A DNA stretch of 64,000 nt from Aphanomyces cochlioides. Its lineage: Eukaryota > Oomycota > Saprolegniomycetes > Saprolegniales > Verrucalvaceae. Positions 1-12,154 of the stretch are shown in pieces (the first letter of the stretch is position 1; every line of letters begins with the position of its first letter). The notes under the pieces are model-generated. The model did no database searches. It was not told where the DNA came from and saw nothing but the letters and a program-made list of their open reading frames with translations. Where the stretch lies: assembly GCA_019828595.1 (NCBI GenBank), contig JAHQRK010000009.1:310001-374000 (forward strand). The letters are read 5' to 3'. Both the position numbers and the translations under genes were made by a program.

Positions 1-111
1 TATATCCCGGATCGAAACACAGTCATTTCGAAGTGTCAAGTTCTTGCAATGACTGTAGTCTGCGGCCACACCTGTAGCAATGACGGCAACGACAGTGGCG
101 AAGGAGCGCAT
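1..111 (-). CDS. Secreted protein, 5' end only (runs off the window)
   Basis: Reading leftward from the ATG at 111, 37 codons are open to the window edge. The first 17 residues (MRSFATVVAVIATGVAA) have a basic residue, a hydrophobic core and small residues before a likely signal-peptidase cut. The mature part starts DYSHCKN and has a second cysteine soon after, a spacing like the cysteine caps of the LRR receptors at 23-38 kb, though this stretch is too short to assign it to that family. It is divergently arranged with TRAPPC11, with 65 bp between the start codons, so the two probably share a promoter. Function is unknown. Confidence 0.55.
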   Translation of the reverse strand, partial: MRSFATVVAVIATGVAADYSHCKNLTLRNDCVSIRDI

Positions 112-176
112 GTTGTTTTCTGAAAGATGAATACTCCGGTTAATGCATCCGGAATCTCCACGTCGACAACAGAAAG

Positions 177-3100
177 ATGGAGGCATTCCCAGCGGAGCTC
201 AAGGACGTGCCTCGCCCTCTCGTCGCGGCGCTTGGTCCAAACGAAATCCAATCTCGGATTTTGCCCATCTTGCGCTCTATTAATGAAGAATTTATGCCGC
301 AAGTTCAGCTCAAGTCATTTGGGTATGATCATCGATGGTTGTTTCCACCGAAAAAAGAAAAGATGTCCTCGGCAGTCCAAGGTATTATCAAGAGTTGCTG
401 GTTGAAGAAGCATCAAGAAAGTCTCCCATCAGTATTGTTGTTATTTTACGCATTCGAGCCTCGCCTCGCCATGCGGGACTGGGCAATCCAAGAAACAATC
501 ATCCGGGACGAAGTCGAGGACCTACGACGTAGCCTGTCCGGACGAGACTGCAAGATAATACTGGTTCTTGTCCAATTAGTCGACGATAGTCCAAATGCTG
601 CCGCGGGAACTTCAAGCATGGTGATGAATCATGCAAACAACAGCGAAGAACGACTTCAGAGTTTGCGGAAACGGGCTGAATTGGATACCAAGAGCGTATG
701 GCTCCTGAAGGATTTCGTTCGAACAAGCCCTCAATTGATCAAGCTCGAAGCAGCCGTGCGGACTCATGCCATTGATTACTACAAGGCTCAAGCGAAGCGC
801 GTGAAGAAATACAAGAAAGTGTCTCCACAGCTAGCCGTGCGCCACAGCTTTAAGATTGCACACTTCTATGAATTTCGCAAGTACACATCCAAGATGCTTG
901 TGCATTATGAAGCTGCCTACAAAGCTTTATCGTTATTGCCTCCTCAAGAACTTTCGAATATGGTGGTGAAATGTGCAGCGGAGTACATCCATTTCAAGCT
1001 CATCTACCACACGATATTTTCCAACCAAAATTTGAAAGTTGCAGTGGACCAACTTCAGCGCCACATGAAGCTATTTGGGCGAGCAACTGTAGGAAGAACT
1101 CCATACGTGCATTGGGCATGGGTGAGCCGACAATACCAAGTATTTGGTCAACTCGTATTGCAGTCGCAATCGTTGGGTTTGGTCAACACCGGTGGTTTGG
1201 ATTCTGATCTGTACAAGGAAGCCTACTTGTACTTTAGTGCTGCTGCTAAATATGCAACTCAGAGACGGAAAGCTGCTTCACATCTAGATTTTGATCCAAA
1301 GTCGACACCAGCGCCTTTAATTCCGTCCGTTTTTGTGGGAGACGAGTTCGATAACATTGGTCGAACAGAAGCTGTGGAGAAGTCTGTACCTCACGCAGCC
1401 ATTGCTATTGAATTACTTGGTCAAGCAATCAGTCATGTTGAGAAGCATCTCAGTCAGTGTCACCGACTCAAGAACCGCCTACTACTTCGGCTTGGTATTG
1501 AGCATGGTGCCAACCAAGACTACGGAATCGCGCGGCATGAACTCGAAGCTGCGAAAGGATCATACCTTCAAGAACACTGGTACGCTGAAGTGAGCCAGAT
1601 TTTACAACAACTTCTGATGTGCGTCTATGACGATTCGGCTGCTTTCTTGGACTACTCGCTCCAACTCTTGAGCCCCAAGCTTGCAGCATTTGTGGATGAG
1701 AATGATCGTGTGGCTGCTCACGTTGGCATGTTTCAGACTTTTGACCATATTGCATCTTCAGGCAAAACACCTCCTGAAATTGAACTTGACGGGCTCAAGA
1801 ATGTGATTACAGTCGATGTGGATTTTGGTGGGAAAAAAGCTTTTGTCTGTGAAAAGATCCAAGTGCATGTTCAAGTGGAATCCTTTTTGCCTGTTCCAAT
1901 TGCTCTCCATTCGATAGCTATTGTTTTTGACGATGACATGGGAGCCACATACAATAATGTGTTGGATCATACGACTTTCGACCTTTCTCTCGTTCCCCAC
2001 ATGCCGAGGCAGTATGTCGTTGACCTTACGTTGCCATCTATGCCATCGAAAGTTTCATGTCGCCATGTCCACTTCACCTTTCAGAATAGTCGAGGTGTAC
2101 ATTGGATCTGGACTGCAACATCGTTCTCGTCTCGAAGCAGTTTGCATTTTGAGACAGTGGTTCCTGGAATGGGTCAAGGTGCCGGTTCGCCGTCTTTTCA
2201 ACGGAAGAGACCCAGTATGGATTTCTCTGAGAGTCTCTTGGACAACCAACTTGTTGTAAACCAACCAAAGGCGTGCGCGACAGTAGATTTGCTTTGCAAC
2301 CAAGTGCTGGTTGGGGAAGTAGCCCCATTGCAATTTGTAGTCCATGCCGGCCAAGACACACTCAAAGCGCCTAAGTACACTCTTTCCATTGAAGACAAGG
2401 ATGCTTCGTTTGTGATTGTTGGTGATGCCGAAGCTTCATTGGCATCACAGGATGCTCAATCTGAGCAGACGTTTTCAGTTTCTGTGCAATGCCACACCGT
2501 GCAAGATTTTATGCTGGGTCTCCAGTTGACTTACGAAACAGCACTTGGCGTTCAAGTGACTTCGGAGACTTCATTTACAATTAGTTGTGTGGCCCCTTTC
2601 ACTTTGGCTTCCACTGTCCATTGGCAGAACCAAGCCGCTCGTGTGGGAGAGCCCTTTAATGTTTTTGGACGACTCACCAGCACAGCAGCCAAAGTTCAGT
2701 TGCTCGGAATTCGCATTCAAGACACGACCTCAAACGCATCAATATCGTACATGCATGGATTACAATTCCCTCCGTGGAAAATGGGAGCAGGGGATCAACA
2801 TAGCTTCTACATCGAAATGGTCCCAACGACAACTGCTCCGTTGCACCAACTTGGAGACTTGGTCGTGTCATGGTCAAGATTACATGACGATCAAGAAGAG
2901 TCAGCTCACGTGATTGAAACCACGTTGGCCTTGCCTTCGGTTGCGTTTGTGTCTGTTCCAATCAGTGTCGAAGTTACTCTTCCTGCATATGGCGTTGAAG
3001 GCGATATTGCTTCATGCCAACTTGTACTCCAAAATCACACCGTGCACATGGTCAACGTTCAAGTCAAACTGGCGAGCGAATCTGACTTTCTCGTATCAGG

Positions 3101-3336
3101 TCTTGTGGACGGCAAAGTGGAAATATTACCGCTCGAGAAATTGACATGCAACTTTGGTGTGGTACCACTGCATCCAGGTAAATGTCAGAATCGACGCCCA
3201 ACGATGAATATGTATTTTTGTAGGCAATCTCAAATTACCCAAGCTTGAACTTGTGAACTGCGATTCCAAGGAGATGTTAATCTCGCCAGATGAGCGTATG
3301 GCATTGTATGTCGTGCCACACGGTCAGCATTTGTAG
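177..3336 (+). CDS. TRAPPC11: Trafficking protein particle complex subunit 11 (TRAPPC11, foie gras family)
   Basis: Two exons, 177-3177 and 3224-3336, encode 1037 residues; the 46-nt intron starts GTAAAT and ends TTGTAG. Reading through the intron would stop at 3248 with an unrelated tail, whereas splicing gives a coherent C terminus ending in PHGQHL. The central part (about residues 400-510) carries the foie gras domain, recognisable by the helical stretch around HRLKNRLLLRLGIEHG and the following LEAAKGSYLQEHWYAEVSQIL. The C-terminal half is beta-rich, as in the gryzun region. The length is close to that of animal TRAPPC11 (about 1100). In other eukaryotes the protein is part of a TRAPP complex acting in ER-to-Golgi traffic; that role is inferred from the family. 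The ATG at 177 is the first in frame and opens the conserved N terminus. Confidence 0.93.
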
Positions 3337-3869
3337 TTGCAAAGAGACTGAATGAACCAGAGTAAAGCAATTTCAACTCGAAATCAGAGTATGTGTTTGG
3401 GCTGGCTTAATGTGCAGAAAATGACAAAAAATAGGTCAATAAAGACAACCCCACGTACTGTGTACTCGTCGAAATTTTGACTCTACCACTGCGAAAGCGA
3501 TATCGAATAGTCTCTTTCGCAATTTTCTTTGTCGGTGGGAGGCAGAAGGGTATATTGTTGCGAGGCGTCGACAAACATTTGAGCTAAAGTCGAGACCAAC
3601 TTTTAGACAAATAAGTAGCGGCTTCAAGGACGAATTCGCATGTACTTGCCATTTCTCCCAATTTACGTAACTTTCGCATCCTTGGAACGACACCCTGAGA
3701 AATATGCCACGGCAAACCGAGCGAGCCCATGTTTCACAGTGAATACGCCTACCCTTTGTTTTGGGTTGAGCCTAAGTGGTATGTTTGACTCTAACAACAA
3801 CTGGAATTACCGTTTCGTCTGAAGATGGCAATCCTGTAACTGCTCAATCAGTTTCACATTGTTGGCACG
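3337..3869. other. Intergenic: TRAPPC11 3' flank
   Basis: Short open frames occur on both strands, but none shows domain content, matching splice sites or a link to neighbouring genes. The last 250 bases could hold a 5' exon of the decayed membrane-protein gene that follows; I could not join one to it. Confidence 0.4.
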
Positions 3870-6440
3870 ATGAGCCGTGTCGTGCCATACCAGTTTGGGC
3901 CATACTTGCCGATTCACGGGCGGAAGCCCATTATAGCGAGTATTGCTGCAGCGTATGTTGTTGCGTCGATTGCCTCCGACTTGTACTTCCTCGACTCTGT
4001 TAATACATCATTTTCCAACGACATTTGGTGGTCACACTACAATTTGAGTGCCTACCAGGCCTTTATAATCGATGCTGCAAACGATATCTTGGCCACGCGC
4101 TCGACTGGACGATAGGATTTACTCAGCTCTTCTACTACAAAAGATTACTCCTCCCCAACATCATCGACCGAGGTGAGTCCTTCTTATGTTCGCCAACTTC
4201 TCTTTCACGAGCTCACAACTATCGAGTATGGTGTTGCAAATCTACGATCACTCAGTGCAGACCAATCTCTTGGCGTATTTACACAGTATTGCTGGGTTGA
4301 CTTTAATCAGCGATTCGAAATGGCTCACACGACATTGCGACAAGCAAGGTGTCGGCAGCGATATACGGCAAATGCGGTGACATATATGGAATCTGTATTG
4401 CGCAATCAAAATTGGAATGAATTTACTCTGGCTTATGGAGGCGACGGTGGTCTTTTCACTGTCACGATTCAAGACACAATCCAAGCAACAGAAGAAGGTC
4501 GAGTGTGGCTTGCTAGGACATCAACTGCAGCAACGACATTGACTGAAACCGAAGAGGTTGCATTTTGGAAGACTGCAAACTTGACAAAATTCCAGCTTCC
4601 TTGGCATAATGCATTTCTGACTGGAATTGCTGAATCGATCGCAATAGAAAATGCCTGGGGGATGACGCAACAAATATATATCAAGCAATTCTCTCGGAAG
4701 AAAGCTTCATGGACATCTATTATCCTTTACTGGAGCCTCATCAACGACTTGACATCGCTGCAAGCTCTAAATCGAAGTGCTGTTTGAATGGCGTCCAATT
4801 CATTTGTGCAATCTCCGGCCATTGACCTTGAACGTCTGGCGAGCCGCATGGAAGTTGACGGCACGTATGTCAATCAGCGAAAATTATTTCGCTCAGTGCT
4901 GGGACCATTCAATTCTGTAGATGCTTGGTTTGTGGTATCTCCAACAGAGCTCAACACTTTGGTGCAAAACATCACTTTACCTCGGGTTACAGAGAAATCG
5001 TTGACATTTTATCCGATTCCACCATCCTGGAACTTTTCCAATGCGACATATTATGGAGGAAGTCCACTTTGTGTGGCGAGCGATGGTAGGTCCTATGTTC
5101 AGCAGACATTTGATTTAAGTGATAATTGTGCTTCACCGCAACCACTGTCGATGGAAGTGTCTCTGTCAGCTGCAACAATGGCTCTGATTATTATGAACGC
5201 TACCAAAAACTCCACTTGGCTCATTCCTTCGATCTGTGCCAGTCAAACCACTAATTTATGCGAGACTTTTCTCAAAGCGTCTTTAGCCATTGCTGGAAAT
5301 ATGACTGTAAATGCTTCTCTCGTGTCAGCAGCCCGGAAATCTGTCCAAAACTTGAATGTGAGCCTCATGCAGTTTGCAGTACTTCCCAACAATTCGTGGA
5401 CCCTTCTGCAGCAGCCTTTGATAGCCCGAGACACAGTATGGCGCTTTTATGGATGGATTTATCTTGCCGACCTGGCTCAAAGCCGCCGATCCGTAGTTCT
5501 GTTCGAAGGTGACTTTGCATCGCTAGCATTGATGTCAACGCGAAGCACCCTCCAATCGTTTCCAACAAGTACAGGCTATCTTTCAAGCGCAACTCGAATT
5601 GTTTCCCTCGTCGCTCTGTATGCATCATCCGTTCTTACATTTGTCGCTCTTCTTTGTGGCATTCACCTCGTTCAGCTTAAATTCCACGACGTCTGCGAGG
5701 ACAATCATTTGTATTTCAACCGCGTCGTGAGTTTTGTTTGGGTGGGTAGGCCACTATTGCTTGTGCGTGGAATTGCTGCATTAATTATGCTCAGCACAAG
5801 TCAAATCGAGCTTGTGCATGTAGTTGATCAAGGACGTTCTCGACTGGAGTTTTCCCCAAGGCTATGGCCAAAGACTGTCATTGTCGCTGGCGAATCTCTC
5901 TGGGTCGCTTATGTCGTGATAGACTTTCTTCAGCTCATTTGGGCTCAGAGACTTTCGAAATATTTTGCCACCTTGGGCTCAATTTTCTCGTGGGCAGTCG
6001 TTGTAGCTATTGAGCTCCTTGCCCCCGTCTATCCCGTTGCAACATTAAATCGTCAGTGCAAAGCTATCGACATGGATTCGTCAATTGAATGCTCCAGTGG
6101 TCTGGTTCAAATTGGCAGTTTTGGTCGAGTCATTACAATTATTGCAGTTTAAGTAAGTTGCTTAATATTCGCTGCTGCAGTTACAGTGATCTTTCAGAAG
6201 TCGCCATAAGGCATAGCATACTGCTCGTATCAGCATCACATTTTAGGTTCAGCTGAGCCATATTTCATTGTTCATGACTCGGACGAGACGAAATCGTGGT
6301 CGCTGGACCCAGTATCATGTGTTATGGCTGGCTTGATTCCATTTACATTTTTCACTCAGCGACATTTTGTATTTGATCTAAAACTCTGGGTGATCGTGAA
6401 AAATACGAGCGTGATGCCAACAAACGCTATTTGTTTCACG
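3870..6440 (+). pseudogene. Decayed tandem copy of a large multi-span membrane protein
   Basis: A single reading frame from ATG 3870 aligns along its length with the intact neighbour at 6471-9149, but it is broken by in-frame stops at 4113 (TAG), 4785 (TGA) and 6150 (TAA), with another TAA near 6207. Translating past the stops restores paralogue similarity: an N-terminal membrane span, a long ectodomain rich in N-glycosylation sites (NXS/T) with the shared motif FTQYC, and a cluster of C-terminal spans. The tail resumes around 6290-6440 (the stretch ending LKLWVIV) and matches the C terminus of the neighbour (LDIKQWRIFTL). The rest of the frame is well kept, so the loss looks recent. Family function is unknown. 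Stop-codon readthrough is conceivable, but three different stop codons argue for a pseudogene. Confidence 0.75.
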
Positions 6441-6470
6441 AAATCCGAGCCAACGCTTCCCCGTGACACT

Positions 6471-9149
6471 ATGGTTACTGCCAAGCGACTGCGGAAAAAA
6501 TACATGCTCTGGTTGGACAAACTCTTACTACTCGGAGGCACGTCTTACATGATTGCAGCAATTATTGGAAGTATCTTGTACATTCAAGTGGCTCGAGTGA
6601 ATTTTGCAAACGATTTGTCGTGGGCCAACTTTAATCTCACTGTGACCCACGTATTTCTTGGCACGTGGCTCAACGAGCAACTGGCGCTTGGTACAGATAA
6701 AATCGTTTTCAATCTCGATGCTTCCGACTTGAGTTACCTCGGGGCAATTGATCCGAATTCTCCCTCGATTTCGATACCCTCAACGTTTGGCTCGCATGTC
6801 CAACACTCCGAATTCAGTACGTTGCAAGCTGCGATAAGTAGTCTTAGGACTACACAAGCTTGCTCTGTGCCGTGGATATTCACACAATATTGCTACTTGG
6901 ATTTCTCAAAGCGATGGGAACTAGCTAACTCAGCGTTTCGCCAAAAAAGATGTATTGATATGGCGTCTAACGGAGCGCTCTATGTCGAAGCCATATTGCG
7001 AAATGTGGTTTTTAATGAATTTTTAGCATGCTGGGGTGATGCGTTCAACATCTCAATTGTCAATGAGGTTGTTCAGTCCAAGGAAGGGAGAGAGTGGCTC
7101 ACACAGTCAGCGTTTAGCTCTCGATTGTCAATTACCGATGAAATCCAAATCTGGCAAAGCTACAATTTGTCAACTTTTGACACCCAGTGGCAGAATTTTA
7201 AGTCCATTGGCATACAGAGCACATATTCAATTGTAAATGCTTATGGGGTTACGTTTCCGTTCACCCTGCAATCACAACGTGGAAGTTATCGCCTCCAAGA
7301 AGAAACAACATTTAAAATGTATTGGGGATTTGCTAGCGATTTAGTCGCAGTAACTGACCAACGCAATAATAGTGGCATCGTTGGTCGCAGTCTCATTCGT
7401 TCAAGCTCGAAGTTTGCTTTTGCAAACATCTCGATGGAATCTATTTTGACAATTAATGGAACTTTGCAGTCGCCCCTCTCGAATTCACTGGCTTTGTTTC
7501 GATCATTCATTGGACCATTTGGCTCGATAGATATGATTTATATCAACTGTCCGTCTGATGCAAAGCTTGCTGTGCGTCGTATTTTAAGTGCCATTCGAGC
7601 CACAGTGTCTGAAAATGTCAGCGCTCAAGATGCTACCAAAGGATGGAAAATTCGCAACGTGCTTCCAACCCCACCAACTTGGTCTGCGGCAAATTTCTTT
7701 GCGCTTGGTGGCACCCCGCTGTGTCCTGAGCAATCGATTAATGCATCGTTCCCTGTTACGACTGGTTTGGCCCCTCTCTTTAGCTTTGATATGCAGTGTA
7801 CGATCTCGTATTCATGGGCTGCGCTCTCACCGACAATTGACTCGATTATTGCATCTGTTATTTTAACAGGTTTGCCTTTGTCTGAAACAGACATTTGTAA
7901 ATGCGACCAAGCCAACAACGTTTCATGCATCGAAACACTAAAACAAAGCCGTGATTTCGTCCAAACGTTCATGGTACAGCATCTACCAGCGCTTCAGCCG
8001 CTTAAATCTTTTGCCACACAAGCCATTCGCAACATACACGTAGAGCTTATCCAGTTTGGCAAAATTAACGTTGATTACCCGCTCCAGATGTACCGTTTGA
8101 TGCTTCTCGACCCCAATGAGACAAGCTTTACTTATTTTGCCTGGCTGTTTCTCATAGATTGGACCAAGGGAATGCGCGAGGTTGTATCTTTCCAAGGCGA
8201 CGTTGGCTCAATTACATTACTGTCCGAATATCTCACGCCTCTTAATGAAGCCATCAATATGGCTGAAGCCCCTGTAAATTTTTCCGCTTATATGCGCGCA
8301 GTTGTTTTGTATGTGTCGGCTGTGATGCTCGCTGTAGCTGGTGTCACCCTCGTCTACATTGGTCTTTGTCATGGCCACGTTGAAGTTCTCAACCTGCTTG
8401 AACTCAACCGTGTTGGTGCTATCGTTTGGATCGGCCGTCCACTTTTATTTATTCGATCACTTACTGCTCTCAGTTTATTGTCCACCGCAACTGTTCAATT
8501 GGTCTACAATGGCTACGAGACATCGTTTCGAGAAGTCAAAAATTCGTTCGTCAAAATTGTTTTGGCTGCCAACGAAGTCACGTGGATGGTTGCAATTTTG
8601 AATGATATTTTGATGATTTGGTCTCAAGAGTACACGATATACTATGCTACGATGAATAGCATCCTCGTGTGGTTTGTCACGGCAGTCATGAGTTTATACT
8701 GGCCTGTAGATCACCAAATTGCAATCGACAAGTCGTGCGTTCTGACTGAAATGGGCTTTCAATTGACTTGCCACAGTGCTACAATCACAATAGGCTGGCC
8801 GTCAAGACTGGTAACTCTGGCATTAATGATTGTTGGCTGCAACATTCTATGTTATGGAACTGCACGACTTTTCTTGCGCAATAAGAAGGTTGACGCCCCA
8901 GTGGACTCGGCGCTCCTCTATGCTGGGTCGAAGTATTTGTTCTTGACGTCCAATTGGACTTTCAACAACGTTTATTTCATGGATCGTGCGTCAGCTGTCC
9001 TGAACGGACTCTTAACTTTTCGCTATAACGATGTCATGTACGGTCTTGATATTAAACAGTGGCGAATCTTTACCTTGGACGTTCCTGACGACTCATCAAC
9101 GAAGTTATCCAGACATTCGACACGTGCATGCCTTCCACTCATTGATTAG
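6471..9149 (+). CDS. Large multi-span membrane protein with glycosylated ectodomain, unknown function
   Basis: From ATG 6471 an uninterrupted frame encodes 892 residues. I chose this ATG because it aligns with the start of the upstream copy; the same frame is open back to 6324, but that stretch encodes the C-terminal tail of the decayed copy. One hydrophobic segment lies near residues 20-45, followed by about 560 residues with many NXS/T sequons and cysteines and then a group of spans (from about residue 600 to 810) ending in a short cytosolic tail. This suggests a surface protein with a big extracellular domain. I do not recognise a named family; the repeat in tandem and the decayed sister suggest a lineage-specific expanded family. 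Confidence 0.7.
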   Translation: MVTAKRLRKKYMLWLDKLLLLGGTSYMIAAIIGSILYIQVARVNFANDLSWANFNLTVTHVFLGTWLNEQLALGTDKIVFNLDASDLSYLGAIDPNSPSISIPSTFGSHVQHSEFSTLQAAISSLRTTQACSVPWIFTQYCYLDFSKRWELANSAFRQKRCIDMASNGALYVEAILRNVVFNEFLACWGDAFNISIVNEVVQSKEGREWLTQSAFSSRLSITDEIQIWQSYNLSTFDTQWQNFKSIGIQSTYSIVNAYGVTFPFTLQSQRGSYRLQEETTFKMYWGFASDLVAVTDQRNNSGIVGRSLIRSSSKFAFANISMESILTINGTLQSPLSNSLALFRSFIGPFGSIDMIYINCPSDAKLAVRRILSAIRATVSENVSAQDATKGWKIRNVLPTPPTWSAANFFALGGTPLCPEQSINASFPVTTGLAPLFSFDMQCTISYSWAALSPTIDSIIASVILTGLPLSETDICKCDQANNVSCIETLKQSRDFVQTFMVQHLPALQPLKSFATQAIRNIHVELIQFGKINVDYPLQMYRLMLLDPNETSFTYFAWLFLIDWTKGMREVVSFQGDVGSITLLSEYLTPLNEAINMAEAPVNFSAYMRAVVLYVSAVMLAVAGVTLVYIGLCHGHVEVLNLLELNRVGAIVWIGRPLLFIRSLTALSLLSTATVQLVYNGYETSFREVKNSFVKIVLAANEVTWMVAILNDILMIWSQEYTIYYATMNSILVWFVTAVMSLYWPVDHQIAIDKSCVLTEMGFQLTCHSATITIGWPSRLVTLALMIVGCNILCYGTARLFLRNKKVDAPVDSALLYAGSKYLFLTSNWTFNNVYFMDRASAVLNGLLTFRYNDVMYGLDIKQWRIFTLDVPDDSSTKLSRHSTRACLPLID

Positions 9150-10015
9150 CATTTTCGATATCAAGGGAAAGACTCCTTTGCATTACAAGTCAATCAAATG
9201 TCACGGCATTTCAGTGATTTTCCAACACGTTATGAGGAACACTTGAAGAGGACACTTTAACACTTTCCCTCTGGTGTGACTCCATCCATTGGTAACGCAA
9301 TTAAAAACCTTTCAGTGAAACTGTGCAGGACGACAGTGTAAATGGCTTTGCGCGTGTGCAAGGGATGAGTGAATTGACCCCCCTTTGCAACATCTCACAC
9401 GACTGACGAAATAATTGCTTCCTTCGACACCCATAGCTTCCCCCGAGCCCATCTTTCTGGCGAATCTCCGACTACATTTGAGTGGAAATTACTGCCTCTT
9501 GATATTTGTGGAAATGATTCACATCAAACAATTTTCAGTTGATGTTGAGTTTTTCCGAGGTGCAATCATTGCCCAAGTTGCGGAGGGTCAGAAGCAAATT
9601 CATGGCGCAAAGTCAAATCACCTATTACAGCTATTGATGGCCCTAGTTGATTACAATCCGGGCCAAATTGTCTTGACAAATCTGTCCCAACAACCACCCA
9701 GAGAAAACGATCAGTTTGTCGGGTAACATTCGACAGATCCCAGTGTCGCAGAATCAGCATCAGCTAGCTTCAAGCGTCTGCTTGTAGTTACCGATATTGG
9801 CTTCGCATAATTTAAAATTCTAATCGATTCTGCACACACTTGACATGCCACGACGGCCAAGTCTCTCTTTAAAAGAAATTCATCGCTTCATGATGTTAAC
9901 TTTTCACTTATCCTCATACAAATCTCTAGTAAATGATTACCTATATAAACTGATTAGTTAATAAAATAACTATCTTTTTTCTTCAAATTGTGTGCATATT
10001 TACTTCTTAATTTAA
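9150..10015. other. Intergenic, increasingly AT-rich
   Basis: The 3' flank of the membrane-protein gene grades into AT-rich sequence after about 9830. An open frame of 103 codons at 9415-9726 has no recognisable domain and no supporting splice sites. I see no gene here. Confidence 0.4.
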
Positions 10016-10296
10016 TATTGTCTTTTCGGGCAAAAACTCGAATTTTATCCCATTTTTGGAATCAATAAATATCCGGTTATTGATCAATTTAACCGGAATT
10101 TAGCTTATCCGGACATAATTATGCTAAAATCCGGATAATAGGTGTAGTTCACACATCGGAATGCTAAATAATAGCTACTAAAATGTATTTAGTAATGCTA
10201 AAATACACGACAAACACACGTCAAAACACACACAAATCGATTTGTAAAATCGAATAAATCAACCGGCGATTCGAAATTTGAATCGAAAAGACAATA
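10016..10296. mobile_element. MITE-like element with terminal inverted repeats
   Basis: The ends read TATTGTCTTTTCG inward from both sides (10016 rightward and 10296 leftward), with further imperfect pairing over about 28 bp. The 281-bp interior is AT-rich, has no coding capacity and repeats the motif ATCCGG in both orientations. Size, terminal inverted repeats and lack of a gene fit a non-autonomous DNA transposon. No clear target duplication is visible. Confidence 0.55.
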
Positions 10297-10765
10297 CTTT
10301 CTACTTTCTGTATTATACATTTTTGTTTCAAATATCCAATTTAAAAGGTAAAATGGTAAAGTTGTTCTAAAGCTCGAACTGAGCGTCAGTCGTCTGTATA
10401 TAACTCATGTCAGAGAGTAATAGAAAGACTTCCCTATTTCTACGAATATTGTTGCTTGTGCGGGAGATAAGAGTCGCTCGAACCTTTTTCAAAGTTAAGG
10501 TTTGATAAGAAATATATGAATTATTATGACCAATCACATATTCAGAAACAAACATTATCAATTTTTATTGGTTAAAAATAAAAAATTGCTATTGTCGACA
10601 GAAACGTTAATTCAAAATTTATTGTCTACAGCAATCTAAAGTCGAAGCCTTTGGCGAGGTTAATAAACTGGCTAAGCTTGCAGTACGATAGGCAATGATG
10701 AGAATCAAGTCCCAGTTCTGAAAGAACTCACATGCGGGAGAGAGCCGTCGTTGACGTGTCCAAAT

Positions 10766-11365
10766 AGAGGAATTATCTGAGAGCAAGAGTGGTATACTTG
10801 TTGTCGACCAGAATCCTCTTGCTCTATGAGCAGCGCAATATCCTGGCATATCAAGTTGCAATCGAACCAATGGACTTGCTCAACTGGTGAGCAGTTGTAT
10901 CGTCCGGGTGGCGGCACGGCCTTGTGGCCTACCTGCCGCCTTCCCGACGTGAGATAAATAAAGAAATCCCTTTTTGGGGCACGTTTGGGGCTCGTTCCTC
11001 CGAGTCATCCGCCTGCAGAAAATTTTACACTCGACCTCCGCTTCGCTCCGGTGAGCGCAATTTTCTGGGCGGATGTCTGACGTCTCTTGCGTGGTGTGAT
11101 GCTTGTAGTCGCTGTGGTTCGATGTGCTATCAGAACTAACTAATGAAGCAATCCCATCGGTTCGCTTGCAACTTGATGTGCTAGGATGTTACCTCCGCTA
11201 GGTTAGCCCTAGTACGCGGCCTGTGGCTGCTTTGCGCCCGCCGAGAGAGCGTAACTTAACTGCGTAATAACAAATAATGATGTGCTAGGATATTGCTCTG
11301 CTCATGGAGCAAGAGGATTCTGGTCGACAACAAGTATACCACTCTTGCTCTCAGATAATTCCTCT
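10766..11365. repeat. 88-bp inverted repeat pair flanking a 424-bp spacer
   Basis: The segments 10766-10853 and 11278-11365 are reverse complements with only about five mismatches. The spacer is GC-richer than its surroundings and holds a smaller foldback (CCGCCTGCAGAAAATT near 11009 and AATTTTCTGGGCGGA near 11061). The motif GATGTGCTAGGAT occurs both in the spacer (about 11172) and at the inner edge of the right arm. No coding frame spans it. It may be a foldback element or the ends of a decayed transposon. Confidence 0.6.
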
Positions 11366-12154
11366 GTCCAAATATGCAAAACGTCAACATGCAACTCGAA
11401 AGCTGTGTCATTTTGTCATCTACAGTAATCAACTTGCTCCATTCATCTGTCTCAACAATTTCTTCCGTAGTAATAGTTCGCGGGAAGACGGCAAGTCTCA
11501 GGAAATATGACAAAGTCGATCATTTCGAACTCATAGATTCGACCGATGCGTCCCGGCAAATTTGACACAAAATCGAGCAATTGAGATTAACAGTTAGTAT
11601 GTATTGCTACACATGTAGCTTGGCAGAGTTAATGCTACAACGTCTTATCCAATTCGTGGATAGAGGACTTGATTTTGTGCGTTTCTCAAAACGAACGAGC
11701 ATGTGCAATTTGTCTTGTCTGCAGCATCTGGCGAGTTTGCCATCCCTTGAAAGAAATTACTTCAGAGCGTAGCGTACAGACGGACAGTAGGTATGCGGTC
11801 GCTACACCACTCAAAATCGACATAGGACAGATCGTCCAAGTGCCCGCCCCCTGCTAGCCCCCATAATCCCCCCGGGGGGATCTTATCCACTAGACTTGAT
11901 AACGTCACGACGAAACCTTGTGCTTGCACTTGGCCCCAGCCGTTGCAGCAGACTTGTCATGGTGCCGCAAATGCCAGATAAACACGACATAGAACGCGCA
12001 TTGCGATATTCGGCTGTGTGAAATGGCCACCTCGGAACCTCTAATTTGAAAATCACAATGGCTCCAGTATACAAACTCTAAATGGCGTGGCATGTCGCTG
12101 GCGATCCACCCAACAGAGTCTAAATTACAAACTCCTTGACAACGAGAATGTCTG
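11366..12154. other. Intergenic upstream of the UNC93-like gene
   Basis: Only short frames without domain content are present. The promoter of the next gene should lie toward the right end, but I see no diagnostic element. Confidence 0.4.

Noticed and set aside
10880..10960. GGCGGCA...TGCCGCC hairpin as a tRNA or structured RNA
   Set aside because: No tRNA arm set, anticodon loop or A/B box pattern fits around it.
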